This document shows positions 8,566 through 16,759 of a stretch of 64,000 nucleotides of DNA, in pieces (the stretch's first letter is position 1; every line of letters begins with the position of its first letter). The stretch covers positions 39,645 through 103,644 of the forward strand of contig LVBB01000144.1 in NCBI GenBank assembly GCA_001603075.1, read 5' to 3'. This stretch comes from Phycisphaerales bacterium Planc_01 (lineage in GTDB: Bacteria > Planctomycetota > Phycisphaerae > Sedimentisphaerales > Anaerobacaceae). The position numbers and the translations under genes were made by a program. The notes beneath the pieces are model-generated. The model saw nothing but the letters and a program-made list of their open reading frames with translations, had not been told where the DNA came from and did no database searches.

Positions 8566-8648
8566 TCTTGTCACCCTTCGTCCTCTTCTGCGTCGGGCAG
8601 ATGCCCTGCCAGGATCGGCGGCATGGGCTCAAGTCCATCCTACAGGCA

Positions 8649-9974
8649 TCAAACCAGTGGCGTCACGCCGGGGATGGCGACCGGGGCGACGGGCAGGTCG
8701 CCGAGTTCGTACCTCGGCGGGGTCAGGTCGAGCTTGGAGCTCTTGATCGCCCAGTCCCACTTCATGGCCCGGCCGGTGTACGCGCTCATCCGGCCGAGGA
8801 TCGCGGTCATCGTGCTCTCGGCCACCGCCTTGCCCTCGTTCAAAGGCCGGCCACTGCGGATGCTCCGGATCAGATCGGCGTGCTCCTGCTCGTACGGATT
8901 CGGCGTCGGACCTTCATATTTGTAGGCTCTGGCCCCTTCGATTGCCCCTTCCATGGCGATGCCTTTGGCGCCGACGATGCGTTCGCCGATGCGTTCGGTG
9001 CACCCGGCGATCTGGCGGGCCATGCTCAGGATGCGGGCGCCGTTGGGATACTCGAATTCGACGGCGAAGTGGTCGTAGATGTTGCCGAACTCCGGCTCGA
9101 CGCGCACCTCGCGACCGCCCATGCCCATCGCCATCACCGGATGCGTTCCCATCGCCCAGTTGATCACATCGAGGTTGTGCACGTGCTGCTCGACGATGTG
9201 GTCGCCGGAAAGCCACGTGTAGTAGTACCAGTTACGGCACTGGGTCTCCATGTCGGTCCACTGCGGCTGCCGCTCGGTGTAGAATCCCCACTGGCGAACC
9301 CAGCCCTGGACCCAGTAGCACTGGCCCGCGACGAGTTCGCCGATCTCGCCGTTGTGGACGCGCTTGATCACTTCGACGTACTTCGGATCGTGGCGGCGCT
9401 GCGTGCCGGCGCCGATGGCCAGCCCCTTCTGCCCGGCCAGTTCAGACGACGCGAGGACCGAACGGATGCCGACGGGGTCCACAGCGACGGGCTTTTCCAT
9501 GAATACGTGCCTGCCCGCCTCGATGGCCGCCTTGAGGTGTATCGGGCGAAAATGCGGCGACGTGGCGAGGATAACGAGATCCACACCGCTGTTGATGACC
9601 TTCTTATAGGCCTCGAAGCCTGTGAAGCACGTTTCCGGCGTGACCTTCACCTTGTCGGCGTGCGTCCAGGGCACCGACGAACTCCAGTCCTTCTCGCCGT
9701 TGGTCTTGATCGTCTTGAGGCAGGTGTCGATGCGGTCCTGGAACAGATCACCGAGGGCCACGATCTCCACATTCGGCGCCGCATCGACGCAATTGCGAAC
9801 GGCCCCCATGCCCCGGCTGCCGCAGCCGATCAGGCCCACGCGGATCGTGTCGGACCCGGCGGCAAAGAGCCGCCCGCCGCCCAGCCCCATCGCGGCCGCC
9901 GAGAGGGCCGCACCCTGCATGAATCTTCGCCGCGAAATCGACTCGCCCGATCTGCCAGTAGCCTGCCGTACCAT
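8649..9974 (-). CDS. Gfo/Idh/MocA family oxidoreductase with Tat signal
   Basis: NAD(P)-dependent oxidoreductase of the Gfo/Idh/MocA family, usually acting on sugars, inositols or sugar derivatives. From the ATG at 9974 the protein has about 441 residues. It opens with a twin-arginine signal (SRRRFMQGAALSAAAMG), so export of the folded enzyme is likely. The Rossmann fold starts with RVGLIGCGSRGMG, and the family EKP motif is in VFMEKPVAVD. GGAG precedes this ATG by about eight bases; a start 21 codons upstream has no such site. Such exported forms are greatly expanded in Planctomycetota; the substrate cannot be told. Confidence 0.9.
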   Translation of the reverse strand: MVRQATGRSGESISRRRFMQGAALSAAAMGLGGGRLFAAGSDTIRVGLIGCGSRGMGAVRNCVDAAPNVEIVALGDLFQDRIDTCLKTIKTNGEKDWSSSVPWTHADKVKVTPETCFTGFEAYKKVINSGVDLVILATSPHFRPIHLKAAIEAGRHVFMEKPVAVDPVGIRSVLASSELAGQKGLAIGAGTQRRHDPKYVEVIKRVHNGEIGELVAGQCYWVQGWVRQWGFYTERQPQWTDMETQCRNWYYYTWLSGDHIVEQHVHNLDVINWAMGTHPVMAMGMGGREVRVEPEFGNIYDHFAVEFEYPNGARILSMARQIAGCTERIGERIVGAKGIAMEGAIEGARAYKYEGPTPNPYEQEHADLIRSIRSGRPLNEGKAVAESTMTAILGRMSAYTGRAMKWDWAIKSSKLDLTPPRYELGDLPVAPVAIPGVTPLV

Positions 9975-10063
9975 GTTTGTCTCCTCGCCCAGAAGTCCGG
10001 ATGATCCGCGTGCATCGCACTGCACCTCGGTGTCCACCAGTCTGCCCTTTTCTCAGAAGAAGG

Positions 10064-10735
10064 TCAAGGCCCTGCAAGAAGCCGGTTCAACAAGGGGATG
10101 AATCTGCGGATGGCGTTGCCGCGATGGCTGATGGCGTTCTTCTCGTCGTCGGGCAGTTGGGCCACCGTCCGGCCGAGGGCCCCGACGAAGAAGACCGGGT
10201 CGTAGCCAAAACCGTTCTCCCCGGCCGGCACATCGACGATGAGCCCTTCGACCGTGCCCTGCGTCTCGACGAGCACTCGCTCCGGACTGGCCAGGCACAG
10301 GTGGCACATGAACCGCGCCGTGCGCTTCTCGGGCGGGACCCCTTCCAGCAGCCTCAGGAGCTTGGCGATATTCCGCCTGTCGATCTCCCGCCGGTCGGCC
10401 CCGGCAGGAAGGTCGCCCGAGAACCGAGCCGACTGGACGCCCGGGGCGCCTCCCAGCGCATCGACCACCAGCCCCGAATCGTCGGCCAGCGTCCAGAGCC
10501 CCGTTGTCCCGGCGTATTCGGTCGCCTTCTTGCGGGCGTTCTCCGCAAACGTCGCACCGTCCTCCTCGACCTCGCCGACGTCGGGAAAATCCGCCAGCGT
10601 CTTCCACACCACCGCCCCGCCCAGCATCGCCCGCAACTCCCGAACCTTCCCCGCATTCGTCGTCGCCACCAGAATCGTATGCTCCGACTCGTTGCGGCTA
10701 TTGTGCCGAGAACTCTTCCTCTGTGACGATTCCAT
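10064..10735 (-). CDS. rdgB: Non-canonical purine NTP pyrophosphatase (RdgB/HAM1)
   Basis: House-cleaning enzyme hydrolysing dITP, XTP and ITP to monophosphates, keeping deaminated purines out of nucleic acids. About 223 residues; the family core begins at ILVATTNAGKVRELRAML, followed by ADDSGLVVDALGG with catalytic acidic residues, the PGVQSARFSG loop and the C-terminal ISHRGNAIRRF substrate-binding motif. The N-terminus carries about 18 polar residues before the core, more than usual, so the exact start is uncertain; the ATG at 10735 has AAGG upstream. It is transcribed toward the oxidoreductase gene with a 90-base gap. Confidence 0.95.
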   Translation of the reverse strand: MESSQRKSSRHNSRNESEHTILVATTNAGKVRELRAMLGGAVVWKTLADFPDVGEVEEDGATFAENARKKATEYAGTTGLWTLADDSGLVVDALGGAPGVQSARFSGDLPAGADRREIDRRNIAKLLRLLEGVPPEKRTARFMCHLCLASPERVLVETQGTVEGLIVDVPAGENGFGYDPVFFVGALGRTVAQLPDDEKNAISHRGNAIRRFIPLLNRLLAGP

Positions 10736-10958
10736 GCTGTGCCTTGAGACTACCATCATCCAACGAAGTCAAGATGGGAATTGCCTTGGTTATAGCGGGT
10801 CTTGCCGCAGATTTCAACCCTCGCCCGCCGGGCCGGCGTCGGAACGCGAAGGGCGGGCATCGCACCGGCGTCAAAACGAGCATTTTGCCTACGCACTGCG
10901 GGCGGGCCGGCCGGCTATCGGATCGGTACGATCAACCTTTGTTTCGCGAGGATCAACC

Positions 10959-11405
10959 ATGGCAACGCAAGTGGATACCAAGATCGCTGAGGCGCAGATT
11001 CGTCATCTCATGGACGATTGGGCGCGGGCCGCCCGCGACAAGGACATCGACGGGCTCATGGCCTGCTATACGCCGGATATTGTCTCGTTCGATATGATTC
11101 CCCCGTTGCAGTACGTGGGGACCGAGGCGTACCGCAAGGACTGGCAGATGGGGTTCGAGATGTGCCAGGAGCCAGGCGACTTCGAGACGCGCGACGAAAC
11201 GCTCGCGGTGGGCGCCGACGTGGCCTTCTGCCACCGGCTCAACCGGATGAGCGGGACCGACAAGGAGGGCAACGCGTTCGACTGCTGGGTACGCTGGACG
11301 CAATGCTTCAAGAAGGTCCACGGCAAGTGGCTGATCGCCCACGAGCACATCTCCGTCCCGCTCGACATGCAGACCAACCAGGCCCTGACCGACCTCAAGC
11401 CGTAA
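10959..11405 (+). CDS. NTF2-like / SnoaL-like (YybH, DUF4440-type) protein
   Basis: 148 residues with the cone-shaped NTF2-like fold as judged from the opening helix (IRHLMDDWARAARDKDIDGL), the CYTPDIVSFDMIPP strand and the closing KVHGKWLIAHEHISVPL hairpin. Proteins of this type bind small hydrophobic ligands or act as steroid-isomerase-like enzymes; no function can be assigned. The start is the ATG giving the family N-terminus directly; a GCGAGG stretch lies close upstream. No signal peptide. It is divergent from rdgB. Confidence 0.85.
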   Translation: MATQVDTKIAEAQIRHLMDDWARAARDKDIDGLMACYTPDIVSFDMIPPLQYVGTEAYRKDWQMGFEMCQEPGDFETRDETLAVGADVAFCHRLNRMSGTDKEGNAFDCWVRWTQCFKKVHGKWLIAHEHISVPLDMQTNQALTDLKP

Positions 11406-11494
11406 CGGAACGTCGCGCATCGCTCGACGATGGCGGTAACCCGCCGACCGCATCGGTCCTCAGGCGGAGGCTGTTTGTGTTGGCTCGCATGGCG

Positions 11495-11549
11495 GATGGC
11501 CTGCCACGTGCCACGAACAGGCCTGTCTGATGGCACGTGGCACGCCATC
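11495..11549. repeat. Palindromic hairpin repeat, family A, copy 2
   Basis: A 55-base hairpin: arms GATGGC..GCCACGTGCCA and TGGCACGTGGC..GCCATC pair over 19 positions with two mismatches; the loop ACAGGCCTGT is itself palindromic. The copy belongs to a longer direct duplication (11453-11542, repeated at 13204-13293). Confidence 0.8.
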
Positions 11550-11590
11550 GCGGGTAGGGTGACCGCCCCGGCGGGCACTGGACGCCGGCG

Positions 11591-11645
11591 GTGCCAGTGC
11601 CAGTGCCAACAACAGGGGTGTGTGTTGGCACTTGGCGGTGGCACT
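11591..11645. repeat. Palindromic hairpin repeat, family A, copy 3
   Basis: Arms built from GTGCCA units (three on the left) and TGGCAC/TTGGC units on the right, with the loop AACAACAGGGGTGTGTG shared with copies 5 and 6. It lies 41 bases after copy 2, before the secreted-protein gene. Confidence 0.7.
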
Positions 11646-11714
11646 GACAGAGGGTCTCTACCCGAGCAGTAAATGCCGCCCACAGAAAAATGGGGGGTTA
11701 GAACATTTTTTTGC

Positions 11715-11743
11715 TTGACATTCTGGGTAGTTTGCGTAATCCT
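11715..11743 (+). promoter_or_regulatory. Possible promoter of the secreted-protein gene
   Basis: A perfect TTGACA followed after 16-17 bases by TAATCC, about 45 bases before the ATG at 11787. The -10 match is only fair. Confidence 0.35.
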
Positions 11744-11786
11744 CCCTATTGGAATCGACGTGCGGAACAATGGAATAAGTAATCTC

Positions 11787-12383
11787 ATGGCTGAGGTGCG
11801 GAGGACAATCCTGGCGGTTACGGCGGCGTTTATCGTCGCGGCCGGTGCACGCGCCGATCTGATGGCCGTTTCACCATCCGAGGCGCCCGCGGCCGGCGAG
11901 GCCTGTGCCCTTGGCGAAGCCGAATATCGCGAGGTCCTCCTGTTCGGCCTGTCCGATCAGCTTCCGACGCCCGCAGATCTGCGTTCGCAGGCGGACGGCT
12001 TTGCCGGGGAGCCCCAGGCCGCTGCCAACGCAACGGCCGATTCAGAGCAAACCATTGTTCTGAGGGACGGTCGCGGCAGCCTCGATCTTTGCCTGTACAC
12101 GCTCATCGGCCTGGGCCTTTTCCGCTCGGGTCACTGGGTGCGACGCTCCTCGCTCGGCTTTATCCCCGAATGGTACCACAGCGGTGCTCCGCAGCAGATC
12201 GGCTACAGCCATGCTGTGGGGCCCGATGCCTACTGCCATGCGGCGGTCTGCTTCGTCCAGCCGGACGTGATGGCCGACCGTCTCATGCCGCTCTACGACC
12301 GGGGCACCATCGGCGCCCTGGTGCGCACTTCGCAGTTCATCGCTGCCGTACTTGCCTGCCGGGCCCCTCCGAGCCTGTCATGA
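11787..12383 (+). CDS. Secreted protein of unknown function
   Basis: 198 residues. The ATG at 11787 gives a clean Sec signal peptide (ILAVTAAFIVAAGARA) and is preferred over upstream in-frame starts that would bury it. The mature part has a low-complexity linker, then a hydrophobic LDLCLYTLIGLGLF segment and a cysteine- and aromatic-containing block (LGFIPEWYHSGAPQQIGYSH, then CHAAVCFVQPD). The latter looks like a conserved module but I cannot name it. It is followed by the PEP-CTERM gene 116 bases on, same strand, and could share its envelope setting. Confidence 0.65.
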   Translation: MAEVRRTILAVTAAFIVAAGARADLMAVSPSEAPAAGEACALGEAEYREVLLFGLSDQLPTPADLRSQADGFAGEPQAAANATADSEQTIVLRDGRGSLDLCLYTLIGLGLFRSGHWVRRSSLGFIPEWYHSGAPQQIGYSHAVGPDAYCHAAVCFVQPDVMADRLMPLYDRGTIGALVRTSQFIAAVLACRAPPSLS

Positions 12384-12499
12384 GCCCTGACGGCCTCGCC
12401 TGCTTTGCCGGGCGGCCGTCGCAGTCACCAACTCTCCGCTCCCCCGAGCGGAGCACACTCGGATTATGACAGATTCTCACAACAAAAGGAGCAAGTACC

Positions 12500-13138
12500 A
12501 TGAAGAAACTCAGCATTGCACTCCTCGTGGCCGCCCTCGTGGCCCTCACCGCCGCAACCGCTTCCGCCGATGTTTGGAGAGGCACTGAGTACGATTTCGT
12601 CGACCTGATCGACTACTGGACGCTGGATAGGCAACCAGCTGGGGCCACACAGGAGGGTCTTGAGATCGACAGTGTGCTGATCGGGCAGAATCTGCCCCTT
12701 AGCTACACGCACACCATCACGGGTTTTGCCATTCCCGAGGAGTACCTGGTTACAGCGGCATGGCTGGAACTCGACTTCACGAATGACACCACTGACGAGT
12801 CTCTCCGGATCCCCTTCACGAACATTTATCTCTATGACTTCCGTGAATACGTTCAAGTGGGCTTTGACGGCAACGTATGGCACGACCTCGGCGAGGTCGA
12901 TGATGGCTTTTACCCCATGGACCTTGAGGTGATCGTCGGTGTTGACCTGCTCAACTTGGATGGGACGCTGAACGTCACCATCAATGTGAGCAATCCCGGG
13001 TGCACGGCAACGGCGTGGCTGGATCACTCGGTTCTTTACGGCAATGTATCGGTGGTTCCGGTTCCTGGTGCGGTTCTGCTGGGCGTTCTGGGTCTGAGCG
13101 CGGCGGGCATCAAGCTGCGGAAGAACCGGGCCGCCTAA
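12500..13138 (+). CDS. PEP-CTERM-type sorting domain protein
   Basis: 212-residue exported protein. N-terminal Sec signal (LSIALLVAALVALTAATASA). The C-terminus has the tripartite sorting tail: VPVPGAVLLG, a hydrophobic helix, and the basic end IKLRKNRAA, a variant of the PEP-CTERM signal recognised by exosortase (EpsH/XrtA-type) in biofilm-forming bacteria. The body is a beta-rich region with no family I can name. AAAAGGAGC precedes the ATG. No exosortase gene is in the window, so processing must depend on one elsewhere. Confidence 0.8.
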   Translation: MKKLSIALLVAALVALTAATASADVWRGTEYDFVDLIDYWTLDRQPAGATQEGLEIDSVLIGQNLPLSYTHTITGFAIPEEYLVTAAWLELDFTNDTTDESLRIPFTNIYLYDFREYVQVGFDGNVWHDLGEVDDGFYPMDLEVIVGVDLLNLDGTLNVTINVSNPGCTATAWLDHSVLYGNVSVVPVPGAVLLGVLGLSAAGIKLRKNRAA

Positions 13139-13245
13139 CGGCCATCCCCATTGGGGAATGAAGATCTCGTACTGCAACGACAGCCTCCGTTTGGGGATGC
13201 GGCTCGGTCCTCAGGCGGAGGCTGTTTGTGTTGGCTCGCATGGCG

Positions 13246-13300
13246 GATGGCCTGCCACGTGCCACGAACAGCTCTGTCTGATGGCACGTGGCAGGGCATC
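13246..13300. repeat. Palindromic hairpin repeat, family A, copy 4
   Basis: 55-base hairpin, arms of 19 bases with a single mismatch (GATGGCCTGCCACGTGCCA against TGGCACGTGGCAGGGCATC). Together with the 42 bases before it, it repeats 11453-11542 almost exactly. Confidence 0.8.
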
Positions 13301-13373
13301 GCGGGCGCGGGCGAGGGGAGCCGGGCCCGGACGGCCGCTTGACCACATCGCCCGCATCTGATAAGATGATGAT

Positions 13374-13595
13374 ATGAAGATCGTCAGCGGCAAAGTGATT
13401 GCGGGCAGGGTTGTCGTCGAAGGCGAGCCTTTGCAGGAGGGTTGTACCGTTACGGTGCTCGCGCCGGAAGGGAATGAGACATTCGTGTTGGATTCACAGA
13501 CCGAGGCCTCGCTGCTGGCGGCGATGGCCGAGGCCGACCACGGTGAGACGATCACCGGTGACGAACTCCTGCACGGACTGCGAGAGTCCGCTTGA
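13374..13595 (+). CDS. Antitoxin of a RelE/ParE-type toxin-antitoxin pair
   Basis: 73 residues: a short beta-rich N-terminus (KIVSGKVIAGRVVVEGEPL) and an acidic helical C-terminus (EASLLAAMAEADHGETITGD), the two-part layout usual for antitoxins that bind DNA and then wrap a ParE/RelE toxin. No exact antitoxin family recognised; the assignment rests on size and on the overlapping downstream toxin gene. The stop codon overlaps the toxin start (TTGA), implying coupled translation. Antitoxins of this kind normally repress their own promoter. Confidence 0.7.
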   Translation: MKIVSGKVIAGRVVVEGEPLQEGCTVTVLAPEGNETFVLDSQTEASLLAAMAEADHGETITGDELLHGLRESA

Positions 13596-13903
13596 GTCGG
13601 AGGCTTCCCATTCGGGTCGTCCGCACGGCGGCCGACCAGATCCTGGAGGCGTCTGCATGGTGGAAGGCCAATCGCCCGAAGGCTCCAGAGGCGTTTCGTG
13701 AAGAAATCGTCCGAGCTTTCGAACTTGTCTGCGTTGAGCCTCACATTGGAGCAAGGGCCGAAAACGTCAAGCTCGCAGGTGTGCGCCGTATCCACCTCAG
13801 TCGCATTCGTTATCACCTCTACTATCGAGTGAAAACACCGCCAGGAATCGTCGCGATACTCGCCTTCTGGCACGCCAGTCGCGGCACTGGACCTGCGTTG
13901 TAG
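13592..13903 (+). CDS. RelE/ParE superfamily toxin
   Basis: 103 residues of the ParE/RelE toxin fold, which either cleaves mRNA on the ribosome or inhibits gyrase. Typical features: the opening RVVRTAADQILEASAWWKAN helix, a long helix through EAFREEIVRAFELV, the GARAENVKLAGVRRIHLSRI region and the final YHLYYRV strand followed by VAILAFWHASRG. The start is a TTG overlapping the antitoxin stop by four bases. The pair sits between hairpin repeats, a common mobile-region setting. Confidence 0.85.
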   Translation: MSRRLPIRVVRTAADQILEASAWWKANRPKAPEAFREEIVRAFELVCVEPHIGARAENVKLAGVRRIHLSRIRYHLYYRVKTPPGIVAILAFWHASRGTGPAL

Positions 13904-14024
13904 TATCGGCTACAAACGGCCAAGCCCTGCGGGCCTATGCAACTTCGCGCCGTGCATGAGCCAATACAGGTATTCCTGGCAAGATAGACAAGAGCATGAA
14001 GATTGCGCCCCGGCTGGAGGGGAG

Positions 14025-14082
14025 CAGTGCCAGTGCCACCGCCAACAACAGGGGTGTCTGTTGGCACTTGGCACTGGCACTG
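14025..14082. repeat. Palindromic hairpin repeat, family A, copy 5
   Basis: Arms CAGTGCCAGTGCCA on the left and TTGGCACTGGCACTG on the right; loop AACAACAGGGGTGTCTG. In the 480-base gap between the toxin gene and the isomerase-like gene. Confidence 0.75.
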
Positions 14083-14155
14083 ACTCACCGTGTAGAGTCT
14101 GCACATATCCTGTCCTCCAGCGTCGCTTGGACCAGGGCCGATCCATGGATGTGAC

Positions 14156-14210
14156 GATGCCCTGTCACGTGCCAACAACAGGGGTGTGTGATGGCACGTG
14201 GCAGGCCATC
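14156..14210. repeat. Palindromic hairpin repeat, family A, copy 6
   Basis: 55-base hairpin, arms GATGCCCTGTCACGTGCCA and TGGCACGTGGCAGGCCATC (two mismatches), loop ACAACAGGGGTGTGTGA. The rest of the 13904-14386 gap shows no convincing gene. Confidence 0.8.
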
Positions 14211-14386
14211 GCGCTCTCGGGCGGCGGTGTTTTCGGTGGTGGGTTGCCTTGGCGGGCCGCCGGGGGTAGTATGGGGCCCGTATCGGCAGGGGCAAGGGGA
14301 GCCTGGCCCCTACGGGCATGTTACAGACGTTTCGGGTCGCTGGCGCGAAACAACGCAAATGGACGTAGATAAAAGGAGTGGTTGAG

Positions 14387-15514
14387 ATGGCGAAGAAGTC
14401 TTTACACAGCATATGCCGCTGGACGTTCAATCCGGGCAAGGGCGGGTTCGTGCCGGGGGATATGCGGCCGGAATGGGGGGCGGGGTTCGGCACGCCCGAG
14501 ATGATCGAGCTGGTGGCCAAGCGGATCCGACCCCGCATGCCCAAGAACGTGCTGCTGGGCATCGAGATGCACTACGACGCCGAGGTGGACGACAAGAACG
14601 CCGCCGCCGTGGCCGATGCCTTGGTGAGCAACAAGTTGTACCTGGCGATGATCACGCCCGGCGCGCACTCGCACTTCGCCTACGGCGGCATCGCCTCGCT
14701 CGATCCCAAAGAGCGCAAGGCCGCCGAGGACCTGGGCACGCGAACGGTGGACCTGGCCTATGGGACGCTCAAGAAGGCATGGCACCCGGAGATCACGCCG
14801 GGCTTCGTCATCTGGAACGGCTCGTTCGGCTACGACATCGCCACCGTTGGCATCCAGCAGATGTACCAGAACCTCAAGGAGAGCGTCGCCGGCCTGTGCA
14901 AGTACGAGGCCAGGAAGGGCGGCCAGCTCTACATCGGCTTCGAGCCCAAGCCCAACGAGGGACACCCGGCGATGCTCATCCCGACGGTGGCCAGCGCGCT
15001 GCTGTTCTGGTACAAGGTCGAGAAGGAGTTCGGCGTCAACATCGCCAAGAAGGGCGTCAACAAAGAATTCGGCCACTCCGAGATGATCGGCCTCGACCAC
15101 GTCGCCGACACGGTCGAGGAGCTCGACAACGGCATGTGCGTGCACATGCACCTCAACAGCCAGGGCTACAACGACGGGATCATCCTCGGCGGCCCGGGCA
15201 AGTACGACATCGACCACGGTGCCCGCATCAACGGGATGAACATCGCGATCGCCGGACTGATCCAGGCGGCCGGCTACGAGCGATGGAAGGGTCACGACAT
15301 GCAGACCCGCGCCTACGACAACACCGAGCAGGGCATCGACCGCGTGGTCCGCAGCGTGCTGAGCTGGGAGGCCTGCGAGCAGGCGGCCCGCAAGCTCAAC
15401 ACCAAGGCGCTGCTCAAGGCCCTGGCCCAGCGGGAGACCGCCAAGGCCGAGGACATGATGCGCGCCGCGCTGGTGATGGCGCAGAACGCCTTCGATGAAA
15501 TGTATAAAGCATAG
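14387..15514 (+). CDS. Xylose-isomerase-like TIM-barrel protein
   Basis: 375 residues, collinear with XylA-type sugar isomerases: MHYDAEVDD near residue 60 in place of FHDRD, VIWNGSFGYD for the FWGGREGYE segment, the metal/catalytic FEPKPNEG near 185, KEFGHSEM with the Glu-x-x-His pair, and a later MHLNSQGYNDG in place of HIDLNGQ-x-YDQD. In that last motif two or three aspartates that bind the second metal in true xylose isomerases seem to be replaced, so substrate and even activity are uncertain. GGAG sits 10 bases before the ATG. It may be an isomerase or epimerase for another sugar. Confidence 0.75.
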   Translation: MAKKSLHSICRWTFNPGKGGFVPGDMRPEWGAGFGTPEMIELVAKRIRPRMPKNVLLGIEMHYDAEVDDKNAAAVADALVSNKLYLAMITPGAHSHFAYGGIASLDPKERKAAEDLGTRTVDLAYGTLKKAWHPEITPGFVIWNGSFGYDIATVGIQQMYQNLKESVAGLCKYEARKGGQLYIGFEPKPNEGHPAMLIPTVASALLFWYKVEKEFGVNIAKKGVNKEFGHSEMIGLDHVADTVEELDNGMCVHMHLNSQGYNDGIILGGPGKYDIDHGARINGMNIAIAGLIQAAGYERWKGHDMQTRAYDNTEQGIDRVVRSVLSWEACEQAARKLNTKALLKALAQRETAKAEDMMRAALVMAQNAFDEMYKA

Positions 15515-15550
15515 GCATCGCCGGAGTCGCAAACGGAAGTGTCACGATCT

Positions 15551-15600
15551 CGTGGCCGCCGGAAGACAGGATCAACCGTTCCGACCTTCCGGCGGCCACG
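15551..15600 (+). terminator. Hairpin terminator-like structure
   Basis: A perfect 15-bp inverted repeat (15551-15565 with 15586-15600, arm CGTGGCCGCCGGAAG) 36 bases after the isomerase-like gene. There is no T-run after it; it could end transcription or insulate the next gene. Confidence 0.55.
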
Positions 15601-15619
15601 TTGCGGTCAGGGAGAGCGC

Positions 15620-16759
15620 ATGGCGAAATCCCGTCTGCTGTTCGTAGACAATCTCCGCACCCTGATGATCGTGCTGGTGATCCTGGTGCACCTGTCCATC
15701 ACCTACGGCGGCGTCGGAGGATGGTACTACTACGAGAGGCCGACGACCGAGCCGTCTTTCATCATCCTGGCCTTCTTCAACGCCGTGTGTCAGTCCTTCT
15801 TTATGGGTCTTCTCTTCCTTCTCTCGGCCTATCTGGCGGTCGGCTCGTACGACCGCAAAGGCCCCAGGCTCTTTCTGCGCGACCGCTTGCTGCGGCTCGG
15901 CGTTCCGCTGCTGGTTTTCGAGTTCGTCATTCATCCGTTTCAGCTCTATCCGCTGATCCGGGCCGGCGCGCTCCACATCGAGGGCTCGTTCGGCGATCTG
16001 CTTGCTCGCTACTACCGCTCGTTCCACATCGGCAGCGGCCCTCTCTGGTTCGTCGAGACGCTGTTGATCTTTGCGCTGGTGTACACCGCCATTCGCGTGC
16101 TCGTCCCACGAAAGCCCAGGCCTGATGCGAATCTGCTGGCTCCACCTCGGACGTGGGTCATCCTGGCCTTCGCCCTGGTGCTGGGTATCCTCACCTTCGT
16201 GATCCGTCTGTGGTTTCCCTTTGGCTGGGCCTTCGGTCCGCTCAACCTCCAGTTGTGCTTCTTCGTTCAGTATATCGCGATGCTTGTCGTCGGCGTTGTC
16301 GCGTATCGCAACGATTGGCTGGTGCGCGTGCCCAAGGCGACCGGAAGGCTGGCGCTGGGCCTGGCCGTATTCCTGATCGCAGTGGTGTTCCCGGTGATGT
16401 TCATCCTGGGTGGAGCCGCCAAGGGCAACGAGGTGGTGTTCTTCGGCGGATGGCACTGGCAGGCCTTCGCCTACGCGACGTGGGAGCAGTTCACCTGCGT
16501 CGCCATGATCACCGCCCTCACAGTGCTCTTTCGCGAGCGTTTCAACCGCCAGGGCCGGCTCGCGCGAGAAGCGTCAGCCAGCAGCTACGCGACCTACATC
16601 ATCCATGCCCCGGTCATCATCCTCGGCGCGCTGGCGGTCCGACATATCACGATATATCCTCTTTTGAAGTTCGTCCTCGTCTCGTTGGTATTGGTTCCGC
16701 TGTGTTTCGCGCTGGCGGCCGGCATCCGCCGCCTCCCCGGCGCCCGCCGCATCGTGTGA
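15620..16759 (+). CDS. Acyltransferase family 3 membrane protein
   Basis: 379 residues with about ten membrane spans, matching the acyltransferase-3 (OafA/OpgC-like) family that moves acyl groups onto cell-surface sugars. The opening FVDNLRTLMIVLVILVHLSI carries the conserved arginine and histidine, and there is a cytoplasmic basic loop with FLRDRLLRLGVPLL followed by GPLWFVETLL. The start ATG follows GGGAGAG at a good distance and is the first one after the hairpin. It likely acts on an envelope polysaccharide; no partner gene is adjacent. Confidence 0.85.
   Translation: MAKSRLLFVDNLRTLMIVLVILVHLSITYGGVGGWYYYERPTTEPSFIILAFFNAVCQSFFMGLLFLLSAYLAVGSYDRKGPRLFLRDRLLRLGVPLLVFEFVIHPFQLYPLIRAGALHIEGSFGDLLARYYRSFHIGSGPLWFVETLLIFALVYTAIRVLVPRKPRPDANLLAPPRTWVILAFALVLGILTFVIRLWFPFGWAFGPLNLQLCFFVQYIAMLVVGVVAYRNDWLVRVPKATGRLALGLAVFLIAVVFPVMFILGGAAKGNEVVFFGGWHWQAFAYATWEQFTCVAMITALTVLFRERFNRQGRLAREASASSYATYIIHAPVIILGALAVRHITIYPLLKFVLVSLVLVPLCFALAAGIRRLPGARRIV

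Noticed and set aside
8505..14210. CRISPR array
   Set aside because: The repeats are irregularly spaced from 41 bases to 3 kb apart, differ in sequence, and have no uniform spacers or cas genes.
10800..15500. Short frames reading through the hairpin repeats (for example with MACHVP or ATCHQT)
   Set aside because: These peptides are translations of the palindromic repeats in several frames and appear on both strands; they have no start signals and are not genes.
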